Assembly: GCA_021790075.1 (NCBI GenBank)
Contig: JAJYIN010000117.1
Span: 1 to 6,999 of the forward strand
Direction: 5' to 3'
DNA: 6,999 bases
Source: Actinomycetes bacterium
GTDB taxonomy: Bacteria > Actinomycetota > Thermoleophilia > BMS3ABIN01
Position 1 is the stretch's first letter. Each line of letters starts with the position of its first letter. This document shows, piece by piece, positions 6,921 through 6,999 of this stretch. Made by a program: the position numbers and the translations under genes. The notes under the pieces are model-generated. The model was given only the letters and a program-made list of their open reading frames with translations. It was not told where the DNA came from and searched no databases.

Positions 6921-6999
6921 ATATTTTTCCCCTTCATTGGTCGAAGAACCACCAAGAAAAATACTCCAAATATTGGAAAGCAAAATACCTGCAAATAAA
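6894..6999. repeat. Inverted repeat, 20-base arms, 66-base spacer
   Basis: The arms are 6894-6913 and 6980-6999. They are reverse complements at 19 of 20 positions, and the one mismatch (G6907 against T6986) would be a G-U pair in RNA of the plus strand. The right arm reaches the last base of the window, so the repeat may continue outside. Inside lie a second stem of 8 bases (6922-6929 with 6956-6963) and an inner 5-base stem (TTGGT 6937-6941 with ACCAA 6951-6955), giving three nested stems. The octamer TATTTGCA occurs three times: once forward at 6896-6903 and twice reversed at 6916-6923 and 6990-6997. The block is far more AT-rich than the coding DNA. Possible meanings are an operator region, a small non-autonomous mobile element with terminal inverted repeats, or a contig-end artefact. 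Confidence 0.8.

Noticed and set aside
6441..6998. Open plus-strand frame of 185 codons running through the nuoA leader and inverted repeat
   Set aside because: It starts antisense to nuoA and ends in AT-rich non-coding DNA with a Lys/Thr/Phe-rich tail; nothing in the translation resembles a protein family.
6894..6999. Repeats upstream of nuoA as a CRISPR array
   Set aside because: There are only two long arms and they are inverted, not direct repeats with regular spacers, and no cas gene is present.

Overview
This window holds the first part of one minus-strand operon encoding respiratory complex I, the proton-pumping NADH:quinone oxidoreductase. Read from the right edge to the left, the order is nuoA, nuoB, a fused nuoCD, nuoE, nuoF and the first 722 codons of nuoG, which runs off the left edge. 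No plus-strand gene is convincing. The long plus-strand reading frames lie opposite the nuo genes and look like GC-driven antisense shadows.

The nuo set is of the Escherichia coli type. NuoC and NuoD are one polypeptide, as in E. coli. NuoA, NuoB, NuoCD, NuoE, NuoF and NuoG resemble the E. coli proteins over their whole lengths, as recalled from memory. NuoG carries the extra N7 iron-sulfur site, and its N7 cysteines fall at the residue numbers I recall for E. coli. The coding DNA is clearly GC-rich. This fits a GC-rich Gram-negative bacterium that has the gammaproteobacterial-type nuo operon, either within Pseudomonadota or in another group known to carry this type, such as Geobacter-like Desulfobacterota. 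The window alone cannot settle the host.

Bases 6783-6999 lie upstream of nuoA. The part next to nuoA is GC-rich leader with a strong ribosome-binding site. The outer part, from about 6880 to the edge, turns abruptly AT-rich and contains a nested inverted repeat with 20-base arms and a 66-base spacer. A weak sigma70-like promoter pointing into nuoA overlaps its left arm. Bases 1-6782 are almost fully coding: the A/B and B/CD junctions overlap, and the remaining gaps are 36, 27 and 12 bases.

Functionally, NuoE, NuoF and NuoG form the NADH-oxidising arm (FMN, N1a, N3, N1b, N5, N4, N7). NuoB and NuoCD form the connecting and quinone-binding part (N2, quinone-site His and Tyr). NuoA is the first membrane subunit at the hinge between the arms. 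All cofactor ligands I looked for are intact, so the complex should be functional if the remaining subunits (nuoH-N, expected beyond the left edge) are present. I see no previously undescribed system here. The items most worth a second look are the upstream inverted repeat and a perfect 14-base palindrome inside nuoG.
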